Source: a virus. From it: a stretch of DNA of 20,258 nt. The DNA is taken from positions 1 through 20,258 of IMG/VR virus record IMGVR_UViG_3300042446_000754; one strand, 5' to 3'. Under the pieces are notes generated by a model. It made no database searches. It was not told the origin of the DNA and saw only the letters and a program-made list of their open reading frames with translations. The position numbers were made by a program, and so were the translations under genes. This document shows positions 15,338 through 19,999 of this stretch, in pieces (the first letter of the stretch is position 1; every line of letters starts with the position of its first letter).

Positions 15338-15501
15338 ACCGTCTCCAATGGCTTGCTATTGCCGCCGCGCTTGTTCTTACGCTTAGCGACCAAGGCGGCA
15401 TAATATGCGCTATCGCCCCGGCTTTTCGTTGCGCCTTTGGTAGCGCCGCCTTTGGCCCCTATGGCCGCGAAGTGTTCCGGTGTGCCTGGTAGGTCAGTCA
15501 T
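15334..15501 (-). CDS. Small Gly/Lys-rich protein with KGG-like motif
   Basis: This is a 55-residue protein. ATG 15501 is chosen: GGGGAG lies seven to eight bases upstream, and the start overlaps the previous stop as ATGA. It contains AAIGAKGGATKGATKSRGDS and ends KRKNKRGGNSKPLETV. The repeated Lys-Gly-Gly or Thr-Lys-Gly pattern resembles small KGG-type stress proteins and basic phage peptides. It may bind nucleic acid or an acidic partner, but this is a guess from charge. Its stop overlaps the start of the gcrA-like gene. Confidence 0.6.
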   Translation of the reverse strand: MTDLPGTPEHFAAIGAKGGATKGATKSRGDSAYYAALVAKRKNKRGGNSKPLETV

Positions 15502-15698
15502 TTTAGATGCTCCCCTGCTTCGATGGCGTTGGCGGCAGTATCTATAAACCAATACCGCAGCCGAGCCACGATCTTGGCTCGTTCGTCGGCTGCAACGGAT
15601 GCGGCGTCTATTTTTAACTGTAAATTTTCTGCGGATAATTCCTCAATCCGTTGCTGCATATATTCGACGGTTTGGAATGATACGTTTTCGTTTATCAC
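15498..15698 (-). CDS. Small coiled-coil protein, GTG start
   Basis: This 66-residue protein probably starts at GTG 15698. GGAG lies eight bases upstream, and the GTG overlaps the previous stop as GTGA. An in-frame ATG at 15728 would intrude far into the upstream gene. The N-terminal half is a coiled coil (VEYMQQRIEELSAENLQLKI). The C-terminal half (DERAKIVARLRYWFIDTAAN) is also helical. No family is recognised. The gene is overlapped on both sides by four bases, so translation coupling is likely. Confidence 0.6.
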   Translation of the reverse strand: MINENVSFQTVEYMQQRIEELSAENLQLKIDAASVAADERAKIVARLRYWFIDTAANAIEAGEHLK

Positions 15699-15868
15699 TT
15701 CAGGTACTCCAATTCGCGGATAGCCCATTGGAGACCTTGGATTTCAACGCTCATGTCGTGAAGCCCGTAAGCGTCCTTGGACGATAAGAAAACCTCGGAC
15801 ATGCCCCAACAAATTGTTTCGCGGTCGCGCAGGAATTGGATACGGTCTTGTGTGGTTTGATCAATCAT
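15695..15868 (-). CDS. Mini-gene, 57-residue hypothetical protein
   Basis: This short frame runs from ATG 15868 to TGA 15695-15697. The protein begins MIDQTTQDRIQFLRDRETIC and ends EIQGLQWAIRELEYLK. It is largely helical with an aromatic-rich C-terminus. The start overlaps the upstream stop (TGATG), and the stop overlaps the next start (GTGA), exactly as in the neighbouring genes. That overlap pattern is the main evidence that it is real. The function is unknown. The final helix has Leu/Trp spacing that could support a dimer. Confidence 0.6.
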   Translation of the reverse strand: MIDQTTQDRIQFLRDRETICWGMSEVFLSSKDAYGLHDMSVEIQGLQWAIRELEYLK

Positions 15869-16035
15869 CAGAAATTACTCCCCTCTTTATCCGTGGCCGC
15901 GACGCGTGGCGCTGCATCGCCTGATCTTCCGCCCCTTACGCCGCCATCCTCCAGGTATGGCTTGCCCGTGGCGATAGCCCATAGGCGGCGCGTTTCGCGG
16001 TATAGGTCTTGCTTGGCTTCTTCTTCGCGTGTCAT
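15868..16035 (-). CDS. Small charged hypothetical protein
   Basis: This is a 55-residue protein. ATG 16035 is used because GGTGG lies upstream and because the start overlaps the previous stop as ATGA. A longer frame to 16089 would cover the preceding mini-gene. The N-terminal half is a charged helix (TREEEAKQDLYRETRRLWAI). The C-terminal half is Gly/Arg-rich and probably unstructured (GGVRGGRSGDAAPRVAATD). No known domain is present. It is part of the overlapping leftward series, and only coexpression with GcrA hints at its role. Confidence 0.55.
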   Translation of the reverse strand: MTREEEAKQDLYRETRRLWAIATGKPYLEDGGVRGGRSGDAAPRVAATDKEGSNF

Positions 16036-16121
16036 TTTTTCCACCGTCCGATTAAAATGCCTACGCCGATCCCATTTGCAAAAGCACAAAAATAAAGAAT
16101 TATATTTTCAAGATTGTTCAT
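16032..16121 (-). CDS. 29-residue single-span membrane mini-protein
   Basis: This short frame starts at ATG 16121, with GAGGA five bases upstream. The protein is MNNLENIILYFCAFANG followed by IGVGILIGRWKK. It has one hydrophobic helix with small-residue motifs (GIGVG, ILIG) and a basic end, so an N-out/C-in orientation follows from the positive-inside rule. The start overlaps the upstream stop and the stop overlaps the next start, both as ATGA. It is one of four such membrane peptides in this operon. The function is unknown; host-membrane modification or superinfection exclusion are possible roles. Confidence 0.6.
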   Translation of the reverse strand: MNNLENIILYFCAFANGIGVGILIGRWKK

Positions 16122-16231
16122 TGATTCCTCGGTTTGCAGGCGGCGCAATCGTAAGGCTGGCCGCGATTGTCTGTCTTTGTTGGGTGGCCGGGCGGTAGCC
16201 TAGCGCCGCATCGGCATACTAGTTTGACCAT
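16118..16231 (-). CDS. 37-residue zinc-ribbon-like mini-protein
   Basis: This short frame runs from ATG 16231 to TGA 16118-16120. The protein begins MVKLVCRCGARLPPGHPTKT and ends with YDCAACKPRNQ. Two CxC/CxxC pairs (VCRCG and DCAAC) separated by about 20 residues form a typical treble-clef or zinc-ribbon metal site. The start overlaps the upstream membrane-gene stop by 13 bases, and the stop overlaps the next start as ATGA. The ribosome site is weak, so translation probably depends on coupling. Such tiny zinc proteins in phages often bind host polymerase or RNA, but nothing here shows that. Confidence 0.55.
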   Translation of the reverse strand: MVKLVCRCGARLPPGHPTKTDNRGQPYDCAACKPRNQ

Positions 16232-16407
16232 ATCAACGCAACCGATAAAAATATTGATGTTAATGCGGCAATCCAGGACAGAACTAATTTAGTTTTGTAC
16301 CTAGATTTGTACGCGACCTCGTAAGCTTGAAGTCCTAGGCCATTGCTAGCGCCGCGCCTCAGCATGGTTTGGTGGGTCTCGCCTGGCATGTTCGGGGTCT
16401 CGATCAA
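16219..16407 (-). CDS. Small membrane protein with TTG start
   Basis: This is a 62-residue protein. AAGGAG lies eight bases before TTG 16407, and the TTG overlaps the upstream stop (TTGA), so the rare start is preferred over ATG 16389. The N-terminal 40 residues are polar (ETPNMPGETHQTMLRRGASN, GLGLQAYEVAYKSRYKTK). The last 22 form one membrane span (LVLSWIAALTSIFLSVALIW). Basic residues before the span place the N-terminus in the cytoplasm. It may anchor or sense at the inner membrane. No family is recognised, and a holin role is unlikely given the single late span. Confidence 0.6.
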   Translation of the reverse strand: MIETPNMPGETHQTMLRRGASNGLGLQAYEVAYKSRYKTKLVLSWIAALTSIFLSVALIWSN

Positions 16408-16673
16408 TTTATTTGCTCCTTAGCTGGCGGTTCGTATTGAACGGTCTTGACCGCATTAACGGCGCTAACCGCAATATCGTGAATGTCGGTATCGTCCGTG
16501 ATTTCTTGGATGGTTGCTAAGGCTTTCATAAGTAGGCCAATCTTGGCGTCATTGAGCGCCGTCATAATCAAGCCTTCCATCGCCAAGGCGTAAAGCTGGC
16601 GTTCGTAGCCTTCGATCATTTCCTCTAGTTCCGTAACAATTTCTTGTATTTCTTCTTTTACATCGTCGGTCAT
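16404..16673 (-). CDS. Hypothetical acidic helical protein
   Basis: This 89-residue protein starts at ATG 16673, with GGGGA eight bases upstream and an ATGA overlap with the previous stop. It begins TDDVKEEIQEIVTELEEMI, a strongly acidic helix, and continues GYERQLYALAMEGLIMTALN and LLMKALATIQEITDD. The charge and helix content resemble small phage proteins that inhibit a host enzyme by mimicking DNA, but there is no direct evidence. The stop overlaps the TTG start of the following membrane protein. Confidence 0.6.
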   Translation of the reverse strand: MTDDVKEEIQEIVTELEEMIEGYERQLYALAMEGLIMTALNDAKIGLLMKALATIQEITDDTDIHDIAVSAVNAVKTVQYEPPAKEQIN

Positions 16674-16894
16674 TTCACGTGTCCCCATGTTTCGCCTAGA
16701 TAGGCTTGTCTGATTGTTTTATGGCCGACGCCATAGCGTCTGGCAAAGGCGTTGAAGCCCTTTGAATGGCTATCTGGTACATATGAGGCCCGGATATGTC
16801 GAACCTGGTCCTCGGTCAATTTGGCGTGGGCGTGATCGTCCCCGCGCTTGCGGCTTGCGGTCTGTTTATAATCACGTGGTGGCTTGTCATGCAT
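16670..16894 (-). CDS. HNH-endonuclease-type HTH protein lacking a nuclease domain
   Basis: This is a 74-residue protein. ATG 16894 is chosen because GAGGG lies about nine bases upstream and the start overlaps the previous mini-gene stop. The sequence GDDHAHAKLTEDQVRHIRAS, then FNAFARRYGVGHKTIRQAYL and GETWGHV, matches the C-terminal DNA-binding helix-turn-helix common in phage HNH homing endonucleases. No HNH catalytic motif precedes it, so it is a stand-alone DNA-binding protein or a domesticated remnant. It could regulate the operon or bind phage DNA. The neighbours give no further hint. Confidence 0.65.
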   Translation of the reverse strand: MHDKPPRDYKQTASRKRGDDHAHAKLTEDQVRHIRASYVPDSHSKGFNAFARRYGVGHKTIRQAYLGETWGHVK

Positions 16895-17051
16895 AGCGCC
16901 AACCCTCGATAAATAGCCATACCATCGACAAGGCCAAGCCCGCGCCAATGCCTAGGCCGACCCCGATCTGGGCCGCGATAAGCAAGCCTTGGACAAATGG
17001 CATAGGCTTTGGGCATGGCGAGCAAATAGGAATGATTTTAGGTTTATGCAT
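16887..17051 (-). CDS. 54-residue membrane mini-protein with glycine-zipper helix
   Basis: This short frame starts at ATG 17051 and stops at TGA 16887-16889. The N-terminus is MHKPKIIPICSPCPKPMPF, with a CSPC pair and three prolines. Then follows a long hydrophobic segment, VQGLLIAAQIGVGLGIGAG and LALSMVWLFIEGWRYA. The GxGxGxG pattern suits helix packing in the membrane. The start lies in a TAATG overlap with the previous gene, and the stop overlaps the next start. The alternative reading in another frame (16816-17025) has no such junctions. The function is unknown; a membrane-associated takeover or exclusion role is inferred. Confidence 0.6.
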   Translation of the reverse strand: MHKPKIIPICSPCPKPMPFVQGLLIAAQIGVGLGIGAGLALSMVWLFIEGWRYA

Positions 17052-17305
17052 TACCAGGATTCCTGTCTGATATGACGATCAGTTTCCGCAATATCTTGGG
17101 CGCAAAGATCGCAATGGCTTAGGTCGTCCAGTAAGGCGCGTTCTGGAAACGGTGCCTCGCATTCTTCACAATGATAAAGGTCCTCATCATTGTAAAATTT
17201 ACCGTCAATCTCGGTTATTAGGTGTTTCCAGTTATCGTCAGCGTTCAATTCCGCGTATTCCTCTGGGTCTAGCGGCTGAGCGTCTGGATATGTATCAAAG
17301 CTCAT
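17051..17305 (-). CDS. Small acidic zinc-ribbon protein
   Basis: This 84-residue protein starts at ATG 17305, with AAAGGA eight bases upstream. The first 45 residues are acidic (SFDTYPDAQPLDPEEYAELN). The second half holds two CxxC pairs, YHCEECEAPFPERA and HCDLCAQDI, spaced about 20 residues apart, as expected for a zinc ribbon. It is probably a nucleic-acid- or polymerase-binding adaptor, but only the metal site can be supported. It overlaps the DUF6378-like gene by 11 bases and the next mini-gene as TAATG. Confidence 0.65.
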   Translation of the reverse strand: MSFDTYPDAQPLDPEEYAELNADDNWKHLITEIDGKFYNDEDLYHCEECEAPFPERALLDDLSHCDLCAQDIAETDRHIRQESW

Positions 17306-17582
17306 TGTTCTGTCCTTTCGTGGCTATCTCGGCGGCTAGGGCGGTATAGCCAAGCTTGTCAGCGTAGCTATCCAGATGCTCCGGGGTCTTGACTAGGCGG
17401 CAGGTCTTAAGCCAATCGAGGCATAAGGCGACCTGGGCCGCGCTGATATGGTATTGGCTGCCTAGGATGATCTGCCAGCCTTGGGCAATGTGCGTAAAAT
17501 TCAATTCAGCGTCCCCGTAATCATTGGCCCTTGGGCCGTTAATTAGAAGCTTGGCATGGTCAAGGATTGCGTCGCGATTCAT
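17295..17582 (-). CDS. DUF6378-like phage protein
   Basis: This is a 95-residue protein. ATG 17582 overlaps the previous stop as ATGA and has GGGAAAGG upstream. The sequence RANDYGDAELNFTHIAQGWQ, ISAAQVALCLDWLKTCRLVK and YADKLGYTALAAEI matches the DUF6378 family: a DYG motif, then IA-W, then K-R, then D-GY. This family is widespread in phages and looks like a small all-alpha MazG-type fold. Nucleotide binding or hydrolysis is therefore possible, but no reaction has been shown to my knowledge. It belongs to the early leftward operon. Confidence 0.7.
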   Translation of the reverse strand: MNRDAILDHAKLLINGPRANDYGDAELNFTHIAQGWQIILGSQYHISAAQVALCLDWLKTCRLVKTPEHLDSYADKLGYTALAAEIATKGQNNEL

Positions 17583-17782
17583 GCCTTTCCCGCCTTGATC
17601 TGGTTGCGCCAAAAGTCGCGTTGGCCGCGAAGCAATTGGCCAACAGGGCTTGATGAATCGAATAAGCGGATTGTACGCGTAAGATTGTCAAATTCAGCGC
17701 GGGCAATGCCGGGGCCGCAACGGCGCAACATTTCACGCCCTTCGCTAATGCCCATTAGATAATCAGATGTATATAAAGTCAT
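17579..17782 (-). CDS. Small hypothetical protein
   Basis: This 67-residue protein starts at ATG 17782, with AAAGG nine bases upstream. It begins TLYTSDYLMGISEGREMLRR and ends GQRDFWRNQIKAGKA. It is basic and helical, with no known motif. Its stop overlaps the DUF6378-like start as ATGA. There is a 24-base gap to the upstream mini-gene, one of the few non-overlapping junctions in this operon. Confidence 0.55.
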   Translation of the reverse strand: MTLYTSDYLMGISEGREMLRRCGPGIARAEFDNLTRTIRLFDSSSPVGQLLRGQRDFWRNQIKAGKA

Positions 17783-17806
17783 TGTGGTTGCCTTTCGAGT
17801 TGGTGG

Positions 17807-17899
17807 TTAGAACAATAGCCAAGGGGCTATAAGGATGACGGCCCAAACAACGGTCCAAAACGTGAATAGGATAGCGTCCTTGATGGTTGCGGCGCTCAT
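17807..17899 (-). CDS. 30-residue single-span membrane mini-protein
   Basis: This short frame starts at ATG 17899, two bases after the stop of the upstream gene, with AAGGGG about nine bases ahead. The protein is MSAATIKDAILFTFWTV followed by VWAVILIAPWLLF. It is almost entirely one membrane helix, rich in Trp and Phe. A longer frame back to 17992 lies inside the upstream gene and has no ribosome site. It is one of four membrane mini-proteins in this operon. The function is unknown. Confidence 0.55.
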   Translation of the reverse strand: MSAATIKDAILFTFWTVVWAVILIAPWLLF

Positions 17900-17900
17900 G

Positions 17901-18188
17901 CTATTGCCCCTTAGCCTTAGCAATAGCGGCAACAAGGGCCGCAAGGGCGGGAAACTCTGACAGCGCAAGCTCTGTCTTGACGCAATCGGCAAAGCTATCG
18001 GCCATAGCTTGCGCCGCGTTTAACAAGTCGGGAGCGGCGACGATTAGGCGGGCGTTGGCTTCCGCCTCTATCAAACTAATGCCATTCATACCGCCACAAT
18101 GTGCGCGGGCAACATTGCGCTTGCCAGCCATTATCTCGGTTTCGTTTCCAGCGTTTAAGCGCCATTCGCCTGAAGTATATGCGGTCAT
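17901..18188 (-). CDS. Conserved phage protein with NARLIVAAPDLL motif
   Basis: This 95-residue protein starts at ATG 18188, with AGGA nine bases upstream. The N-terminal part (TAYTSGEWRLNAGNETEIMA, NVARAHCGG) looks beta-rich. The C-terminal half has EAEANARLIVAAPDLLNAAQ and a final Ala-rich helix. The EANARLIAAAPDLL signature is very common in small phage proteins of early operons, but its function is not known. It is a good marker that this cluster is phage-derived. It is the second gene behind the operon promoter. Confidence 0.7.
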   Translation of the reverse strand: MTAYTSGEWRLNAGNETEIMAGKRNVARAHCGGMNGISLIEAEANARLIVAAPDLLNAAQAMADSFADCVKTELALSEFPALAALVAAIAKAKGQ

Positions 18189-18211
18189 GTGATTGTGTCC
18201 TGTGTTTGTGG

Positions 18212-18343
18212 TTATTGATTGATAAGGGTAGCGGCAATGGTGCGCGCCATTTCATAGGATGGGCAAACGCGCACAAGCTTAACGCCCTGATAAACGTAAT
18301 AATCGAAGCCGTAACGCTCTTGGACTTTTTCGATAGTGATCAT
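18212..18343 (-). CDS. 43-residue first gene of the leftward mini-gene operon
   Basis: This short protein begins MITIEKVQERYGFDYYVYQG and ends VRVCPSYEMARTIAATLINQ. ATG 18343 has AAGGA eight bases upstream. A longer frame to 18415 would start inside the promoter -35 element and is rejected. The first half looks like a small beta-hairpin with many Tyr, and the second half is helical. No family is recognised. It is directly downstream of the promoter at 18387-18415 and should be among the most strongly made products of the operon. Confidence 0.55.
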   Translation of the reverse strand: MITIEKVQERYGFDYYVYQGVKLVRVCPSYEMARTIAATLINQ

Positions 18344-18386
18344 GGTGTGTGTCCTTGTGTGAGTGGTTGCGTTGCTGTTGTCCCCA

Positions 18387-18415
18387 TTAGTAGGGAGCGC
18401 TTGCGTTGGTGTCAA
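18387..18415 (-). promoter_or_regulatory. Sigma70-type promoter for the leftward mini-gene operon
   Basis: On the minus strand TTGACA (18410-18415) is a perfect -35 box. A 17-base spacer leads to TACTAA (18387-18392) as -10, or ACTAAT one base later. The first gene starts at 18343, about 40 bases downstream. The spacer contains AGCGCT, a small palindrome that could hold a regulator. This is the best promoter I see in the window. Confidence 0.65.
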
Positions 18416-18527
18416 TCAAATAATGTAAGATTTTTTCAATGGCAAGAAATATGAGAGAGTTGTCATGTTTTTAGGAGGGATTAGTAGCATTTCGCGCACA
18501 AAAACGGCCGCAAAAACCATCATGATT

Positions 18528-18686
18528 TGCTTCACAACCTCTGATGAAAGTGAAGCACGCCTTGCACGCTATGGCTGGGCTATCTGATCCTACCGATCCT
18601 AAATGTAGCATTTTGTAGCAGGTTTTGAAGCATTTCCATGATTGCTTCACTTCCCTCAGGGGGTACTTGTACCCCTGAGTGAAGCA
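18528..18686. repeat. Array of TGCTTCAC / GTGAAGCA elements
   Basis: Exact 8-bp copies occur at 18528-18535 and 18643-18650 (TGCTTCAC) and at 18550-18557 and 18679-18686 (GTGAAGCA). A seven-base match (TGAAGCA) is at 18626-18632. The exact copies form two inverted pairs with 14- and 28-base spacers. Related TGTAGCA copies lie at 18604-18610 and 18614-18620, with AGTAGCA near 18483. The density is far above chance for 200 bases. Confidence 0.8.
18654..18678. repeat. Strong hairpin nested between the outer repeat pair
   Basis: CTCAGGGGGTAC (18655-18666) pairs with GTACCCCTGAG (18669-18679), with a two-base loop and a single unpaired G. The outer TGCTTCAC and GTGAAGCA elements flank it and can extend the stem after a five-base bulge on one side. 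It is not followed by a T run, so it is a poor intrinsic terminator. A cruciform or protein-binding site is more likely. Confidence 0.7.
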
Positions 18687-18710
18687 CACGGCGGCTTGTT
18701 TTGAGGTATG

Positions 18711-18738
18711 AAAAAGCCCCAGGTTTGACGCTGGGGCT
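18711..18738 (-). terminator. Intrinsic terminator behind the small minus-strand gene
   Basis: Read on the minus strand, AGCCCCAG and CTGGGGCT form a perfect 8-bp stem around an 8-base loop (18715-18738), followed by TTTTT (18711-18715). It lies six bases past the stop of the gene at 18745-18978. It would insulate that gene from the repeat region and the operon further left. Confidence 0.9.
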
Positions 18739-18744
18739 GGGGGA

Positions 18745-18978
18745 TTATGCCGGGGTGATCCAGAAACGTATAAAGTCTCCCTCGCGCCTCTGTATCATTT
18801 TAAGCCCTCGGCTATTGGCTATCTTGTTTAGGTGCGCCCAGCCTCCTCGGCTATTAGGCTTTCTCATGGGCAACAATAAGCTTTCGCCCTCCTTTAGCGA
18901 TAGCAAGGCTTTAGTTTCAGGGTTCTGTCTGCGGCCTACCCCGATAGGAGGCATGGCGTGTCCGGTTTGTATTTCCAT
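18745..18978 (-). CDS. Small basic hypothetical protein with its own terminator
   Basis: This 77-residue protein starts at ATG 18978, with AGGGAA eight to nine bases upstream. It begins MEIQTGHAMPPIGVGRRQNP and continues LSLKEGESLLLPMRKPNS, LNKIANSRGLKMIQRREGDF and IRFWITPA. The pattern (gly/basic N-terminus, then a helix followed by two strands) suggests a small winged-helix or nucleic-acid-binding fold, but no family is recognised. TATAAA at 19011-19016 on the minus strand is a candidate -10 box. An intrinsic terminator follows, so it is a single-gene unit and may be an early regulator. Confidence 0.65.
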   Translation of the reverse strand: MEIQTGHAMPPIGVGRRQNPETKALLSLKEGESLLLPMRKPNSRGGWAHLNKIANSRGLKMIQRREGDFIRFWITPA

Positions 18979-19238
18979 TATATAGGTTCCCTATGGTGCA
19001 CCATTGCACATTTATAGACATACAGGAAAACATTAGACACACAATAGACCTAAGCCACTCACCCCCCAGCATACCCATGCGCCCATAAAACATGGGGGCC
19101 GCGATGTATCATGGCTACCCGCCTGCCCCTATCGCCGAGGCCTCACGTTGACGCGTGACGGGCGAGAGCGTGGCCATTGGCATATGGGCATAGCATGAGG
19201 CGCGAAGCCGTGGCGCGTGACCATGCGACCAGGTGCCT

Positions 19239-19284
19239 GTTATGTTATAACGTAACACCCCACCCGGCATCGAACCCGGTGGGG
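19239..19284. repeat. Palindrome plus adjacent GC hairpin
   Basis: GTTATGTTATAACGTAAC (19239-19256) is an 18-bp palindrome with one mismatched pair. Immediately after it, CCCCACCCGG (19258-19267) pairs with CCGGTGGGG (19276-19284) around an eight-base loop, with one bulged C. On the minus strand the loop reads GTTCGATG, like a tRNA T loop. The two dyads abut, which suggests one composite protein site. Confidence 0.75.
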
Positions 19285-19289
19285 GGGGG
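19281..19289 (+). repeat. Run of nine G
   Basis: Nine consecutive G follow the hairpin arm. The run is non-coding, so length changes would not shift a frame, but they would alter the hairpin and spacing. It is also a place where the assembly could be wrong. Confidence 0.9.
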
Positions 19290-19339
19290 TCGTGTATGTA
19301 CATAGGTCACCCGTACAAATGGGACGCAAAAAACGGTTC

Positions 19340-19367
19340 TTGCTTTTCCGTAATAAATATATATATA
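19340..19367 (+). promoter_or_regulatory. Candidate late promoter for the packaging genes
   Basis: TTGCTT (19340-19345), a 16-base spacer and TATATA (19362-19367) give a plausible sigma70-type promoter reading toward the terminase genes. The match is moderate (three of six and four of six). The surrounding AT-rich tract stands out from the GC-rich region before it. Confidence 0.4.
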
Positions 19368-19395
19368 CGCACCTGTGTGGTGGTCTCCTCAACTA

Positions 19396-19436
19396 GGGGT
19401 CGGGCGTCGAGTTGATCTCCGTCCGGCCCCGCTTTT
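19396..19436 (+). terminator. Leader hairpin before the terminase genes, attenuator-like
   Basis: GGGGTCGGGC (19396-19405) pairs with GTCCGGCCCC (19421-19430) as RNA, with two G-U pairs and a 15-base loop. GCTTTTG follows. This resembles an intrinsic terminator with a short T run, but it lies between the candidate promoter and the first packaging gene. It may be an attenuator, an anti-termination site or part of a packaging signal. Confidence 0.45.
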
Positions 19437-19491
19437 GTTGACATAGACGATGCCAAGCCTTATTCTTGCAAAATCATCAGAAAGGGCCACC

Positions 19492-19677
19492 ATGCCAAGC
19501 CATTCCCCCAAGCAAGCGCGCCTAATGGCTGCTGCGGCCCATAGTCCAGAGTTTGCCAAGAAGACTGGCGTTCCAATGGAAGTCGCCAAGGAATTTAATA
19601 AGGCCGATACGCGCCGCAATAAATTGTCCAAGGCGATGGACGATCTAGAATCCGAAACCAAACCCAAGGGTAAGTAA
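19492..19677 (+). CDS. Conserved small phage protein next to terminase
   Basis: This is a 61-residue protein. ATG 19492 is chosen because AAAGGG lies seven bases upstream; an earlier in-frame ATG at 19450 has no site. The sequence PSHSPKQARLMAAAAHSPEF and AKKTGVPMEVAKEFNKAD matches a short family commonly found beside small terminase or portal genes in phages, with the SKKQARLMAA-type start. It is basic and helical and ends in a charged tail. The role is unknown; packaging or DNA binding is inferred from position. Its stop is immediately before the next start. Confidence 0.65.
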   Translation: MPSHSPKQARLMAAAAHSPEFAKKTGVPMEVAKEFNKADTRRNKLSKAMDDLESETKPKGK

Positions 19678-19678
19678 C

Positions 19679-19999
19679 ATGGGCGGCAAGAACCAAACGA
19701 CGTTCAAGTCCAAGGCAGAAGCTAAAGAGGGCGACCGCGTTCCTCGTGGCAGGCCAAAGGGCGCTGTAGGCAAGGCGACCGCAAATGCGCGTGAAGCCCT
19801 GGCTATCTTCATTGAAGGCAACACCGAGCGGCTTCAAGGCTGGCTTGATGAGGTGCATGACCGTGACGGTCCCCGCGCTGCTTTTCAATGTTTCGCGGAC
19901 TTGATTGAATATCATGTGCCCAAGCTTTCGCGTACCGAGGTTACGGGCGCGGATGAGGGTCCGGTTGAATTGGTGATTACGTGGTCCAACGAGAAATAA
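19679..19999 (+). CDS. Small terminase subunit-like protein
   Basis: This 106-residue protein begins GGKNQTTFKSKAEAKEGDRV and has a basic RGRPKGAVGKATANAREALA segment typical of phage small terminases, then LQGWLDEVHDRDGPRAAFQC, FADLIEYHVPKLSRTEVTG. The EYxxPKLxRTE motif is the best family marker. Small terminases bind the packaging start site and load the large subunit. The reading overlaps the start of the large terminase, which fits this role. No ATPase motif is present, as expected. Confidence 0.65.
   Translation: MGGKNQTTFKSKAEAKEGDRVPRGRPKGAVGKATANAREALAIFIEGNTERLQGWLDEVHDRDGPRAAFQCFADLIEYHVPKLSRTEVTGADEGPVELVITWSNEK

Larger units (their letters stand above)
18416..18710. other. Gene-free region with dense repeats; possible origin or operator cluster
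   Basis: No credible gene is present on either strand between the leftward promoter and the terminator of the next gene. The stretch contains five TGCTTCAC/GTGAAGCA elements, several GTAGCA elements, a GATCCTA direct repeat and a strong hairpin. A good Shine-Dalgarno-like TAGGAGGGA (18472-18480) is not followed by a start codon on the plus strand. Together this looks like a cis-acting control or replication region. Confidence 0.6.
18979..19491. other. Structured non-coding region before the terminase genes
   Basis: No gene with a ribosome site and a plausible protein is seen in these 513 bases. The region holds the candidate -10 box of the minus-strand gene and a GGTGCACC palindrome near 18995. 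It also holds a CCCATG/CATGGG inverted repeat (19074-19079, 19091-19096), an 18-bp near-palindrome, a strong GC hairpin, a run of nine G, an AT-rich promoter-like stretch and a leader hairpin. Its position ahead of the small terminase suits packaging (pac/cos), attachment or late-promoter functions. Confidence 0.55.

Noticed and set aside
16816-17025. 69-residue minus-strand frame overlapping the 54-residue membrane gene
   Set aside because: Arg/Pro-rich with no overlap signals; the alternative frame has TAATG and ATG/TGA junctions with both neighbours.
18101-18454. 117-residue plus-strand frame opposite the start of the mini-gene operon
   Set aside because: It lies antisense to well-supported genes and the promoter, with no ribosome site or recognisable domain.
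18471-18689. 72-residue minus-strand frame, Cys-rich, starting at GTG
   Set aside because: There is no ribosome site, it spans the repeat array and hairpin, and the protein has no plausible domain.
19115-19303. 62-residue minus-strand frame across the hairpin region
   Set aside because: Low-complexity Pro/Gly/His content, no ribosome site, and it runs through palindromes and the G run.
19258-19330. Possible tRNA gene on the minus strand, from the GTTCGATG T-loop-like hairpin
   Set aside because: No acceptor stem, anticodon arm or D arm can be placed at the right distance, and the T stem has a mismatch. It is kept only as a possible attachment or packaging element.
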